A stretch of DNA of 64,000 bases from Defluviitaleaceae bacterium (GTDB lineage Bacteria > Bacillota > Clostridia > Lachnospirales > WQUN01), in assembly GCA_009780185.1 (NCBI GenBank), contig WRAN01000001.1:124001-188000 (forward strand), given 5' to 3'. This document shows, piece by piece, positions 17,005 to 26,010 of this stretch (the stretch's first letter is position 1; each line of letters opens with the position of its first letter). The position numbers and the translations under genes were made by a program. The notes under the pieces were generated by a model. It was not told the DNA's origin and did not search any database. It saw nothing but the letters and a program-made list of their open reading frames with translations.

Positions 17005-18147
17005 ATGATAACAGATATAAGAATTCATATGGCTATTGTTATGTATCTGATTGGCTGTTTCTCTCTTATGATATACAACGCAATGGTTATTTATCGCAAA
17101 AAAAGCAGCAGTAAAGCGATGTCAAACAATACCAATAAATGGATCAAGGTCATGAATCAGCAATTTACAAAAGAAAATAAGATAAGGAAATCTGACCCTA
17201 AATATGAAAAGCACATGATAAAAAGCTTAAAACACGTAGAGAAGCTAATTGCATTTTCCAATGCACTCAACTACTTTAAGCTAGAATATGGCACAGACCT
17301 TTATAACCAATATATAGTGACGCTAGTACAGAGTAAAGTTTTTCATACTCTTGCAGTTATTTACAGACGAAAGAAAAATGAAGAACGTGCATATTTTGCT
17401 TATTTCATTTCACAGCACCCGCAACTAGCTAAAGATACAGAAGGAATTTGCGCCGATATTATAAGCGCAATGGTTTCGTACATAGAAGATTCCGACATCT
17501 ATTGTAGGTCCAATGTTTTAAAAGTTCTTTGCAGTGTAGGTGATGTTTATGGGGTAGTAAATACCTTACAGCTATTTAATGATAAAAATATTTTCATACA
17601 TCATAAACTGTTGGCAGAAGATTTATTTAACTTTACTGGCGATAAAGAGGTGTTATCTCTGTATTTATGGGGAAAATATAAAATATGGAACGACAATCTA
17701 ATATTAGGAGTGATAATATTTATAACAATGTTTTCAGATGCGTTTAAAGATACTTTTTTGCCTGTGCTGAGAAATAAATCAATAGACGCTGAAGTTCGCC
17801 TAGCAATTATCCGTTACTATAAAAAATACAGATATGCGCCCGCGCAGTCAGTCTTAATAGAATATCTAAACCAAACTGAAAACTATGATTTTGCAACTGA
17901 AGCTGCGGCTACATTAAGCCAATATCCCGGCCAAAATACCATTAATGCTTTAACCACCGCGCTACAAAGCGATAACTGGTATGTACAGTACGGTGCTGCA
18001 TCTTCTCTTGCTATACTGGACGAACATCTGGATTATCATATTGATTGTATTGCCAGTAAGAGTAACGGTGCTTTCCAGATTGTGCAATACATGCTAGAGC
18101 ACCAAAATAATAAAAAAGACATGAACATGAGTGAGCTTATAATATGA
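17005..18147 (+). CDS. Membrane-anchored HEAT-repeat protein
   Basis: 380 residues starting one base after the previous stop, so translation is probably coupled. One N-terminal membrane helix (~8-27) is followed by a charged helix-rich region and, towards the C-terminus, HEAT-like helix pairs (AEVRLAIIRYYKKY; AATLSQYPGQNTINALTTAL; NWYVQYGAASSLAIL). Such repeats are scaffolds for protein contacts. Its place between a TIM-barrel protein and a glycosyltransferase, with an ATGA overlap to the latter, suggests an assembly or regulatory subunit of a polysaccharide synthase complex. No enzymatic motif is seen. Confidence 0.7.
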   Translation: MITDIRIHMAIVMYLIGCFSLMIYNAMVIYRKKSSSKAMSNNTNKWIKVMNQQFTKENKIRKSDPKYEKHMIKSLKHVEKLIAFSNALNYFKLEYGTDLYNQYIVTLVQSKVFHTLAVIYRRKKNEERAYFAYFISQHPQLAKDTEGICADIISAMVSYIEDSDIYCRSNVLKVLCSVGDVYGVVNTLQLFNDKNIFIHHKLLAEDLFNFTGDKEVLSLYLWGKYKIWNDNLILGVIIFITMFSDAFKDTFLPVLRNKSIDAEVRLAIIRYYKKYRYAPAQSVLIEYLNQTENYDFATEAAATLSQYPGQNTINALTTALQSDNWYVQYGAASSLAILDEHLDYHIDCIASKSNGAFQIVQYMLEHQNNKKDMNMSELII

Positions 18148-19529
18148 CAAATATCCTAGCACAATTTGTTCTTTTTTCCAGCATATTCTTTATAGCATAT
18201 TTATTGATTTATGCAACTTTTGCTTTCATGTCTGTGGCTGTAGGGGCTTACACGCTACGCAATAAAGAACGTATGCAGATTCTAAAAAACGAACTAAAAC
18301 ATACTACGATACCTATATCCATTATTATACCTGCATTCAATGAGGCTACTGTAATAATAAAAAGTGTAAAGTCCCTACTAGCCTTGGACTACCAGCATTA
18401 TGAAATTGTTGTAGTAGATGATGAATCCAATGATGATACATCACAACTGTTAATAGATGAATTTGACATGAAATTTTATAATCGACCAATTAATTGTCTA
18501 TTAGAATGCAAGCCCCACATTGCCGTGTACGAACAAAAAATAGGCAATGTAAATCTTACTCTTATACGTAAGCTTAATGGTGGCAAGGCCGATGCCTTAA
18601 ATATGGGCATTAACAGTTGCCGGTATCCATATTTTATTTGCATGGACGCAGATTCTTTTTTGCAAAAAAATTCTTTGGAGAAAATTGTACAGCCAATACT
18701 TGAAGATGATACAACAGTATCTGTAGGGGGCATGGTACTAATATCACAATGCGTACAGATAGAAAATGGAATGGCTGTAAACTACAGGCTTCCCTCGAGT
18801 TTGTTAGTGAGCATGCAAGCTATAGAATACGACCGTACATTTTTGGGCAGCCGTATTCTTTTTGATACGTTTAATGGCAATTTGATAATATCTGGCGCTT
18901 TCGGGTTATTCAAAAAATCTATAGTTATTGCCGCAGGTGGTTATGACAGTAACAGCCTAGGCGAAGACATGGAATTAGTACTAAAAACCCATGTCTACTG
19001 TAGAAATAATAATATAAAATACCGTATTCGTTATGCCTCAAACTCTGTTTGCCTGACTCAAGCCCCATCACAAATCAAGGATTTAATTGGTCAGCGCAGA
19101 CGTTGGCATATAGGCATGTTTCAAAGTATGCGTGAACACTGGCAGATTTTTTTAAACCTCAGGTTTGGACTAGTAAGCTTTTTATCATTTATGTATTATC
19201 TGTTATACGAACTTCTATCGCCTATTATAGAAATATTCGGCGTTGCATCTATAATCATTGCTGCACATCTGAATATTCTTAACGTGAGATTTATGATAAT
19301 ATTTTTAGCCCTATATGTAATATATGGCGTTGTTCTAAGCTTATGTATTTACTCGCAACACATATATCAGCAGAAATTTAAGCTATCTACTATCGACTTA
19401 GTAAAGGCATTATTAATATGTTTTCTAGAATTTACTTTTTTTAGATACCTGATGCTTTATAGCCGGTTTCAGGCATTTGTTAGGTATGGCAAAAATAAAA
19501 AGGTATGGGGTTCAATTAAACGTGAGTAA
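18144..19529 (+). CDS. Processive family 2 glycosyltransferase
   Basis: 461 residues. A first membrane helix (~10-35) precedes a GT-A domain with IIPAFNEA (61-68), VVVDDESNDDT (89-99), the DxD-type DADSFL (168-173), GEDMEL (273-278) and QRRRW (317-321). Several membrane helices follow (~340-440). The D,D,D,QRRRW set marks processive enzymes of the cellulose/hyaluronan/poly-GlcNAc synthase type, which polymerise a sugar from a UDP-sugar and push it through the membrane. It is the last gene of the six-gene VTC/CotH operon, overlapping its neighbour by four bases. The polymer is not identifiable from sequence. Confidence 0.87.
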   Translation: MTNILAQFVLFSSIFFIAYLLIYATFAFMSVAVGAYTLRNKERMQILKNELKHTTIPISIIIPAFNEATVIIKSVKSLLALDYQHYEIVVVDDESNDDTSQLLIDEFDMKFYNRPINCLLECKPHIAVYEQKIGNVNLTLIRKLNGGKADALNMGINSCRYPYFICMDADSFLQKNSLEKIVQPILEDDTTVSVGGMVLISQCVQIENGMAVNYRLPSSLLVSMQAIEYDRTFLGSRILFDTFNGNLIISGAFGLFKKSIVIAAGGYDSNSLGEDMELVLKTHVYCRNNNIKYRIRYASNSVCLTQAPSQIKDLIGQRRRWHIGMFQSMREHWQIFLNLRFGLVSFLSFMYYLLYELLSPIIEIFGVASIIIAAHLNILNVRFMIIFLALYVIYGVVLSLCIYSQHIYQQKFKLSTIDLVKALLICFLEFTFFRYLMLYSRFQAFVRYGKNKKVWGSIKRE

Positions 19530-19559
19530 AAATTTGCCTCTCCGGAGACATATTAACAA

Positions 19560-20306
19560 TTAAGATAATCGTTGCCTAACGGCCTCATACAATAGTATTC
19601 CTCCCGCAATGGAGGCATTAAGGGATTCTGTATCTCTTTTCATTGGTAGCCGTACCATCATGTCAGCCAAAGCCGATGCTTCCGATGTTAGGCCGCTGGC
19701 TTCATTGCCTACCATAAAGCAGAAAGAGTCTTGTAAATTTAAATTGTAAGGCAAAACCGCTCCATGCAAATGAGCCGCGTATACCGCATACCCGGCTTTT
19801 TTTATTTCAGGCAGAACTTCAGGTAAAACCGCATCAACAACAATAGGTAGCCTCAAAGCAGCCCCTGCCGCAGCCCGCAACACTTTAGGATTATATATAT
19901 CCCCGCTTCCAGCGCTTAAAATCACGCCACTGGCTCCCGCAGCGGCAGCTGTTCTAATAAGCGTACCGATATTTCCTGGGTCATTAAGATTTTCGCCTAT
20001 CAAAATAAATCCATCTGGTGTTATAAGCTGACCTAGTTGCCATTTTTTTTGTCTAACAACTGCCATTATCCCCTGAGGTGTAACCGTGTCCGCAATACTA
20101 TCGAAAAGCCCATCCCGTACCACTTCAACTGGTGCAATCTGCTTATATGAGGATAAATGTTTACCCTCGGCAAACCGCTGGGCAACAATTATATGGACAA
20201 CTTCCCAATCGGCAGGGATTTCATTAACAAACTTTTCGCCCTCAACCAGAAAAAGGCCTGTTTCACTGCGGCCTTTTTTTGTTTTAAGCTGTTTATATTG
20301 ACGCAT
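19560..20306 (-). CDS. TrmH/SpoU-family rRNA methyltransferase
   Basis: 248 residues. An N-terminal RNA-binding region (GLFLVEGEKFV) precedes the SPOUT knot with the three family motifs: NLNDPGNIGTLIRTAAAAGA, FMVGNEASGL and LPMKRDTESLNASIAGGILLYE. It would use S-adenosylmethionine to 2'-O-methylate a ribose in 23S rRNA or tRNA. In many clostridia this type sits near pheS, but here it is alone, convergent with the glycosyltransferase operon and divergent from the G1P dehydrogenase gene. The target nucleotide is not predictable. Confidence 0.87.
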   Translation of the reverse strand: MRQYKQLKTKKGRSETGLFLVEGEKFVNEIPADWEVVHIIVAQRFAEGKHLSSYKQIAPVEVVRDGLFDSIADTVTPQGIMAVVRQKKWQLGQLITPDGFILIGENLNDPGNIGTLIRTAAAAGASGVILSAGSGDIYNPKVLRAAAGAALRLPIVVDAVLPEVLPEIKKAGYAVYAAHLHGAVLPYNLNLQDSFCFMVGNEASGLTSEASALADMMVRLPMKRDTESLNASIAGGILLYEAVRQRLS

Positions 20307-20352
20307 TTCCCACCTCGTTATGATATTATATCCCCCGCAAAGGAGTGAGATT

Positions 20353-21441
20353 ATGATTCATAATCCCATTATTACACAAGTAACGGCTAACCGCGATACC
20401 TTTTATTCATGGATTGGAAAATATGAGAAAATCCTCACGGTAGCGGATGACAATACCGCCCCATTCGCAAGTTTCTTGGAAAACACCCAGCTTCTTACTC
20501 TTTCCCCTACCCTAGGGAGTCCAAGCCTAATCCCAGACGAAACCGCCATCGGCAAAATCTTCATAGCCGCTGAGGGACATGAGGTCATAGTAGCCGTAGG
20601 TTCTGGCACGATTTGTGACTTGGTGCGGTATGTTTCTTCGCGCTTAGGGATACCCTATTTTATAGTAGCAACGGCTGCTTCAATGGATGGCTATACCTCC
20701 GCGGTCACAGCCCCCATTGTAGACAATGTAAAACAAACCTATTTCGTATCCCCCCCAAATGGAGTACTAGCTGACCCTGAAATCTATAAAACAGCACCTG
20801 ATAACCTAACTGCCGCTGGATTTGCTGACATAATAGGCAAATTCACCAGCGTTGCGGATTGGGAAATGGAAGGCCTGCTCTATCCTAACCTTGACACTTT
20901 CTGCCAACAATTAGCAGATGAAATGCGCAATATTGCCAAGGGTTGCTTCAATGCCAAAACTCCGGAATCCATAATGGAAGCTCTACTTAACTCCGGCCTG
21001 GTAATGCAAAAAGCCGGACACTCTAAGCCAGCCTCAGGAGCAGAACATCATCTTTCCCATTATTGGGAAATGAAAGCAATAGCAGAAGGTACTATCCCTG
21101 CCCTTCATGGAGCTAAAGTAGGCGTAACAACTCTATTAGTACTACAAGCCACCGAATGGCTATTGGAAGAGGATATAACACATGAAAAAATAGAAAACTG
21201 GCAGACTATAAAGCAAATCCTGTCCCAAAACTTAAGTCTTCGCCCCCAAGTTGAAGCTGCAATAGCCAACCTAGGCGGCCCAACTACCCCAATTGATCTT
21301 GAGATAAGCCGAGAAGATTTTATAAACGGTATACTTCACGCCCACAGCCTAAGAGATCGTTTCACCATCTGGGTACTACTAGATACTCTAGGCTTATTGT
21401 CCCAATACGCCGAAAGACTTGCAAACGCAAATTTTAACTAA
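20353..21441 (+). CDS. egsA: sn-Glycerol-1-phosphate dehydrogenase
   Basis: 362 residues from the ATG at 20353, preceded by AAAGGAGTGAG. The iron-containing-dehydrogenase-like fold is shown by EVIVAVGSGTICDLVRYV (NAD-binding), ATAASMDGYTS, and the metal-ligand regions KPASGAEHHLSHYWEM and LHGAKVGVTT. These match AraM/EgsA, which reduces dihydroxyacetone phosphate to glycerol-1-phosphate, the archaeal-type backbone. In Bacillus it feeds heptaprenylglyceryl phosphate. A PcrB-type partner is not in the window. The gene is followed ten bases later by a GH13 glycosidase gene. Confidence 0.85.
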   Translation: MIHNPIITQVTANRDTFYSWIGKYEKILTVADDNTAPFASFLENTQLLTLSPTLGSPSLIPDETAIGKIFIAAEGHEVIVAVGSGTICDLVRYVSSRLGIPYFIVATAASMDGYTSAVTAPIVDNVKQTYFVSPPNGVLADPEIYKTAPDNLTAAGFADIIGKFTSVADWEMEGLLYPNLDTFCQQLADEMRNIAKGCFNAKTPESIMEALLNSGLVMQKAGHSKPASGAEHHLSHYWEMKAIAEGTIPALHGAKVGVTTLLVLQATEWLLEEDITHEKIENWQTIKQILSQNLSLRPQVEAAIANLGGPTTPIDLEISREDFINGILHAHSLRDRFTIWVLLDTLGLLSQYAERLANANFN

Positions 21442-21451
21442 AGGTGATCAT

Positions 21452-23467
21452 ATGACCCCGTTTAACAAAGAAGCCATTTTTAGCGATGAAACAATGCAAT
21501 TTGTCACCCCCAATGACCCTGCACCTGGTGACTTAGTAGAAATACGTCTCCGCACCCTAAAGGATAATATCCATACTGCCCAGTTACATATCTGTGGCAA
21601 CCCTGACAAGTTTCTTATGAACAAAACCGCGTCAGATTCTCTATTCGATTACTACACCACTATAATTGTAGCTGCGGAAAATGAGTTGCGCTACTTTTTT
21701 GAGGTAGATAATATCTTCTACAACAAAGGAGGCATCCACCAAAACTTGGATCCAGCCTATCATTTTCGCCTAGCTTCCGGCATCAATGTCCCCAAATGGG
21801 CAACAGGTGCCGTTATGTACCATATCTTCGTCGACCGATTCAAAAACGGCGACCCAACCAACGATGTGGTAGACCACGAATATGCCTACCTAGGAGTGAC
21901 AGCAAAGTCCGTACCCTGGGGCAGCGATGTCCAGATGTTGGATGTATGCAACTTCCAAGGAGGGGATCTTAGAGGAATCATGCAAAAAATGGGCTACTTA
22001 CAATCTCTTGGGATTGAAGTACTCTTCCTCTCCCCAGTTTTTGTATCTCCAAGCAACCACAAATACGACATTCAAGACTACGACTATATAGACCCTCATT
22101 TTGGGGCAATAGTAGACGATAGCGGCGAATCACTGCGCTTCGAAAAAGTTCATAACCGCTACGCCACAAAATATCGCCACCGCACCGCAAGCATAAAAAA
22201 CCTAGAAGCCAGTAACGCCCTAATGGTTGAGTTTATAGAGCTTGCACACCGTCACGGGATGCGTGTCATCCTAGACGGTGTATTCAATCACTGCGGCTGT
22301 TTCAACAAGTGGATGGATACTCAAAGCTTTTACAAGGACGCAGGCTATCCCCCAGGGGCATATCACACCGAAGATAGCCCGTACAACAGCTACTTCCTAT
22401 GGCATAAACATAAATGGCCTAATAACAATGATTACGACGGCTGGTGGGACAACTCCAACCACCCAAAACTCAACTTCGAAGACTCTCCAGAGCTTTGCGA
22501 ATATATAATGGAAATTGCAAAAAAATGGGTATCTCCACCCTTTAACGCAGACGGCTGGCGGCTGGATGTAGCCGCCGACCTAGGCCGCACTCGTGAATTT
22601 AATCATAAATTCTGGCGGGCATTTAGGGTTGCAGTAAAAGAAGCTAACCCAGACGCAATAATTCTTGCAGAAAACTATGGGGATTCATCCAGCTGGCTAG
22701 ACGGCACCCAGTGGGACACTATCATGAACTACGACGCGTTTATGGAGCCTATCACATGGTTCCTAACCGGGGTAAGTAAGCATAGCGACGAAAGCCGCCC
22801 CCACCTAAAAAATAACGCAATGGCCTTCGAAAACGCCATGCGCTACAGCATGACAAAGCTAAACATCCACGCTATGCAGTCCTCTATGAACCAACTCTCC
22901 AACCACGACCATTCACGCTTTCTTACCCGTACAATCGGCACAACAGGGCGGCACAACACCGTAGGTCCTCGTGCCGCGGAAATAGGAACCAACAAAAATA
23001 TCTTAATGGAAGCCATTGTATTCCAAATGACATGGCCTGGCGCACCCACAGTATATTATGGCGACGAAGCAGGCCTGGCAGGCTGGACAGACCCAGACTC
23101 ACGCCGCCCTTTCCCCTGGGGCAAAGAAGACACCAATCTAATAGAACTCCATCGCAATCTAATAGGAATAAGACGTATGTACCCCGTGTTAAAAACCGGC
23201 TCAGTAGAGTTCCTATGGACCAACCATGGATTCCTATCCTACGGCCGCTGGGACGATAAGCAAAAAATAGTAGTGGCAATAAATAATAACCCCAAGCCCA
23301 TAGAGGTAGTGCTACCTGTATGGAAACTTGGGGTAATTGACGGGCAAATGATGCAGCTAATTATTACCTGTGACGATGGGTTTCATCGTGATGGGATTTG
23401 GTATCACGTTAATAAAGGAGAACTAAAAATCACCATCCCCGGATTTGGGGCTATGATCCTGGGCTGA
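21452..23467 (+). CDS. GH13 alpha-glycosidase (neopullulanase/cyclomaltodextrinase type)
   Basis: 671 residues from the ATG at 21452 (AAGGTGAT upstream). An N-terminal beta-sandwich (~1-115, CBM34-like) precedes the (beta/alpha)8 barrel. Conserved GH13 regions are seen: VILDGVFNHCG (region I), DGWRLDVA with the Asp nucleophile (~370), ILAENYGD with the Glu acid/base (~405) and NQLSNHDHSRF with the third carboxylate (~485). There is no signal peptide, so it is intracellular and probably acts on imported maltodextrin or cyclodextrin. The last 45 bases overlap the convergent ECF gene. Confidence 0.87.
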   Translation: MTPFNKEAIFSDETMQFVTPNDPAPGDLVEIRLRTLKDNIHTAQLHICGNPDKFLMNKTASDSLFDYYTTIIVAAENELRYFFEVDNIFYNKGGIHQNLDPAYHFRLASGINVPKWATGAVMYHIFVDRFKNGDPTNDVVDHEYAYLGVTAKSVPWGSDVQMLDVCNFQGGDLRGIMQKMGYLQSLGIEVLFLSPVFVSPSNHKYDIQDYDYIDPHFGAIVDDSGESLRFEKVHNRYATKYRHRTASIKNLEASNALMVEFIELAHRHGMRVILDGVFNHCGCFNKWMDTQSFYKDAGYPPGAYHTEDSPYNSYFLWHKHKWPNNNDYDGWWDNSNHPKLNFEDSPELCEYIMEIAKKWVSPPFNADGWRLDVAADLGRTREFNHKFWRAFRVAVKEANPDAIILAENYGDSSSWLDGTQWDTIMNYDAFMEPITWFLTGVSKHSDESRPHLKNNAMAFENAMRYSMTKLNIHAMQSSMNQLSNHDHSRFLTRTIGTTGRHNTVGPRAAEIGTNKNILMEAIVFQMTWPGAPTVYYGDEAGLAGWTDPDSRRPFPWGKEDTNLIELHRNLIGIRRMYPVLKTGSVEFLWTNHGFLSYGRWDDKQKIVVAINNNPKPIEVVLPVWKLGVIDGQMMQLIITCDDGFHRDGIWYHVNKGELKITIPGFGAMILG

Positions 23468-24388
23468 TCCTCCAGCATCAATAATCGCTCTCATATGTGG
23501 CTGCTTATAGCAGACGCCCAAAAGCAATGCCGCGATAAATACATTGACGGTGCTGTTAAGCAAGGATACAACTGCTCTAGGCAGCCATATATACATAAAC
23601 GGGAATCCCCGCCATGCTGTAATAGTAAACCACAACTGTATAGAGTTGGCAGTATTAATAAGCAAGCTCACTAAAATCACAGTAAGCGCAATAGGCATGA
23701 TGCTACCATTCCACGGCGCAAAAACACCAGAACCGGGGATTACTTCCGGTTTTATTTTTTTAGATAAAATTAAGTCAACTCCAAGTATTATTAACCCTAG
23801 CACACTGGCTCCAATAGGTGCATAGGTAGTCTCGAATATTCTATCAGATAGATTTCTGGCCGGATTCCCGGTGTTTTGGGTGCGGGCTATAACCATCCGG
23901 CTCATAAAGTTCATTTCAGATGTATCTATAGCTCTTGGGTCTTCAATTCCATCATAAAAACCACGAGTTATGCCTCCAAGCCTTAACTGAATCATACTAA
24001 AACTACCGAAGGCCAAAAACAACACAGTCATAGCAACAACCACCGCACGAAGACCAGTTTTGCCGCGCCCCCTTAAAAGCCGCCATACCCAGCCACGTAT
24101 AAACCCGCCCACAGTCATGATTACAGTAATCTGCCAAAGCCAAGCCTCACCCGGCGTAGGCCGGATAAAATGCCCAAGCATATCCCCAAGACCGGAAGCC
24201 ACAGCTCCATACCAGGGCCCAAATAAAATAGCAGGCAAAATAGTAAACACCCCATGAATCCCGACCCGTGCACCATGGGCTCCAAAAAGAGGTATGTACC
24301 CCGAGGCAGAAAATCTAAGTATAAGGGATATAGCCAAAAACACAGCAGTAGTAACCATCCGCCTCAAATGCAACCTAGACATTGACAT
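23423..24388 (-). CDS. ECF transporter S-component, folate-family-like, with extended loop
   Basis: 321 residues from the ATG at 24388, which has AGGAG nine bases upstream. Two earlier ATGs lie too close to that site. The first half (VGIHGVFTILPAILFGPWYGAVASGLGDMLGHF) matches ECF S-subunits of the folate/FolT-like type. It is much longer than the usual 170-220 residues: a hydrophilic ~60-residue insertion (~140-200) separates two membrane halves. It forms an operon with murJ and a phosphodiester glycosidase gene, starting five bases after the murJ stop. The ligand is uncertain. Its 3' end overlaps the convergent GH13 gene. Confidence 0.7.
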   Translation of the reverse strand: MSMSRLHLRRMVTTAVFLAISLILRFSASGYIPLFGAHGARVGIHGVFTILPAILFGPWYGAVASGLGDMLGHFIRPTPGEAWLWQITVIMTVGGFIRGWVWRLLRGRGKTGLRAVVVAMTVLFLAFGSFSMIQLRLGGITRGFYDGIEDPRAIDTSEMNFMSRMVIARTQNTGNPARNLSDRIFETTYAPIGASVLGLIILGVDLILSKKIKPEVIPGSGVFAPWNGSIMPIALTVILVSLLINTANSIQLWFTITAWRGFPFMYIWLPRAVVSLLNSTVNVFIAALLLGVCYKQPHMRAIIDAGGSAQDHSPKSGDGDF

Positions 24389-24393
24389 AACCA

Positions 24394-26010
24394 TCATCTC
24401 CTAAACATTTTAATAATAAAATTTAGTTCCTTCATCCTAAAAAGCATACAGCCACCAATATAAATTATAGCCCCTATAAGCCCCGGAACTGCCACCTGTA
24501 GCAGTACGGGGCTTTCATTAAGTATCCCTAAAGTAAACCTCACAGCTACAAACATCCAAGCCGCCAATGCCGCCATTTTTAGGATATCCAATATTAAATC
24601 CTTTGGCCAAGCCAAGTATCCTTTCTTGGTCAGTATAACCAACATTATCCCAGACCCAAGGCTAATCCCGATAGCACTGGCAAGGGCAGGCCCCGCAATC
24701 TCCAACCTAAGAAGAGCAAAGCTTAAAATGGCATTGACCCCAATGGCTCCAATAGCTGCAATTAGAGGTGTCTTTCCGTCCTTCCTGGCAAAGCAAGCCC
24801 GACACAAAATCACCTGAAAACCATATCCCACAATCCCTATAGAAAAGAAAAATAAAGCCGTAGACGCAATCTCCACTGCAACAGCATCAAACATTCCTCT
24901 CCCAAATACCAACTGAACCAAAGGCTGACTAAGCGCCATCAGTCCCAGTGTAAGAGGCAAAAGAAAGAAGAATAACACCCGTACAGTTTCCCCAAGGCTA
25001 TTCTTAAACCCGTCCTCATCTTTTGTAGCTACCTGGCGAGACAGTTTAGGGAAAAGAATATTAGCCACAGAAAGAATAAATACCCCACTTACAATTGTAT
25101 ACAGATTATAAGCAAATTGAAGGGCAGGCCCCCCGATAACCCCACCATAAAGGCTGCCTACCGCCATAAGATTCACCTGAAAATTAACAGGAAGCATCCA
25201 AGAAGCCGCAAGCACGGGAAGCGTAAGCGCCCCAATCTCCCTAAGACCACTATCCTTCAAGTTAATCCTAAATCTAAACTTAAACTTATGCTTTACAAGC
25301 CAAGGCACCTGAATAACAGCCTGCATAGCCCATCCAATCAAAAAAGCAACAGCAAGACCACGCACCCCAAACCTATCAACCATAAAAAAGTAATACACCA
25401 AAATAACACCATTGGACACAACACTCATAGCCGCCGGAAGGCGAAACTCCCCAAGTGATTGCAGTATCCCGGTAAAAGAAAATGCTAGTCCGCTTAAAAA
25501 CATAAGCGGAAGCATAAACCGTAATAGCTCTACACCCATATTTCGGGTACTAGCATCCATTACCCTACATACACCATCCCCTGACAATCTTCCAGGGAGA
25601 ATAATATAAACAAAATCATGAAGCGGCCCGGCAAATACCACAGCAATAACAGTAACAACCCCAAGCAAAACCAGCGACACACTAATAAAAAGAGAGGCTA
25701 AATCAAAAGCCTCTCTTTTACCCTTAGTTTCAATCCGGGCAGTAAACACAGGAATAAAACTGGCAGAAAGCGCAGCCGCAAACATAATATCCAAAAAATT
25801 TCGCGGCAAAGCACTGGCGTTTACAAAGGCTACACTATATGGGGTATCTGCCCCAAAATGCAATGCTTGCATACTGTCACGCAAAAGCCCCATGGCTTTT
25901 CCCACAACCATAATGGTCATCATTACAAAAACAGTACGAGCGGGACGTGCGTCTACCTTTGCAATATCATCTCTAAAATCTGCTTCTTTATCCTGTTTCA
26001 AATTAGTCAT
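24394..26010 (-). CDS. murJ: MurJ-type lipid II flippase
   Basis: 538 residues with about 14 membrane segments, the normal size and topology for the MurJ/MviN branch of the MOP superfamily, which flips lipid-linked peptidoglycan precursor across the membrane. Recognisable segments include VVGKAMGLLRDSMQALHFG (start), PLMFLSGLAFSFTGILQSLGEFRLPA and PVLAASWMLPVNFQVNLMAVGSL. The start overlaps the stop of the upstream phosphodiester glycosidase gene by one base (TAATG), so the two are translationally coupled. It could also export another undecaprenyl-linked glycan. Confidence 0.87.
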   Translation of the reverse strand: MTNLKQDKEADFRDDIAKVDARPARTVFVMMTIMVVGKAMGLLRDSMQALHFGADTPYSVAFVNASALPRNFLDIMFAAALSASFIPVFTARIETKGKREAFDLASLFISVSLVLLGVVTVIAVVFAGPLHDFVYIILPGRLSGDGVCRVMDASTRNMGVELLRFMLPLMFLSGLAFSFTGILQSLGEFRLPAAMSVVSNGVILVYYFFMVDRFGVRGLAVAFLIGWAMQAVIQVPWLVKHKFKFRFRINLKDSGLREIGALTLPVLAASWMLPVNFQVNLMAVGSLYGGVIGGPALQFAYNLYTIVSGVFILSVANILFPKLSRQVATKDEDGFKNSLGETVRVLFFFLLPLTLGLMALSQPLVQLVFGRGMFDAVAVEIASTALFFFSIGIVGYGFQVILCRACFARKDGKTPLIAAIGAIGVNAILSFALLRLEIAGPALASAIGISLGSGIMLVILTKKGYLAWPKDLILDILKMAALAAWMFVAVRFTLGILNESPVLLQVAVPGLIGAIIYIGGCMLFRMKELNFIIKMFRR

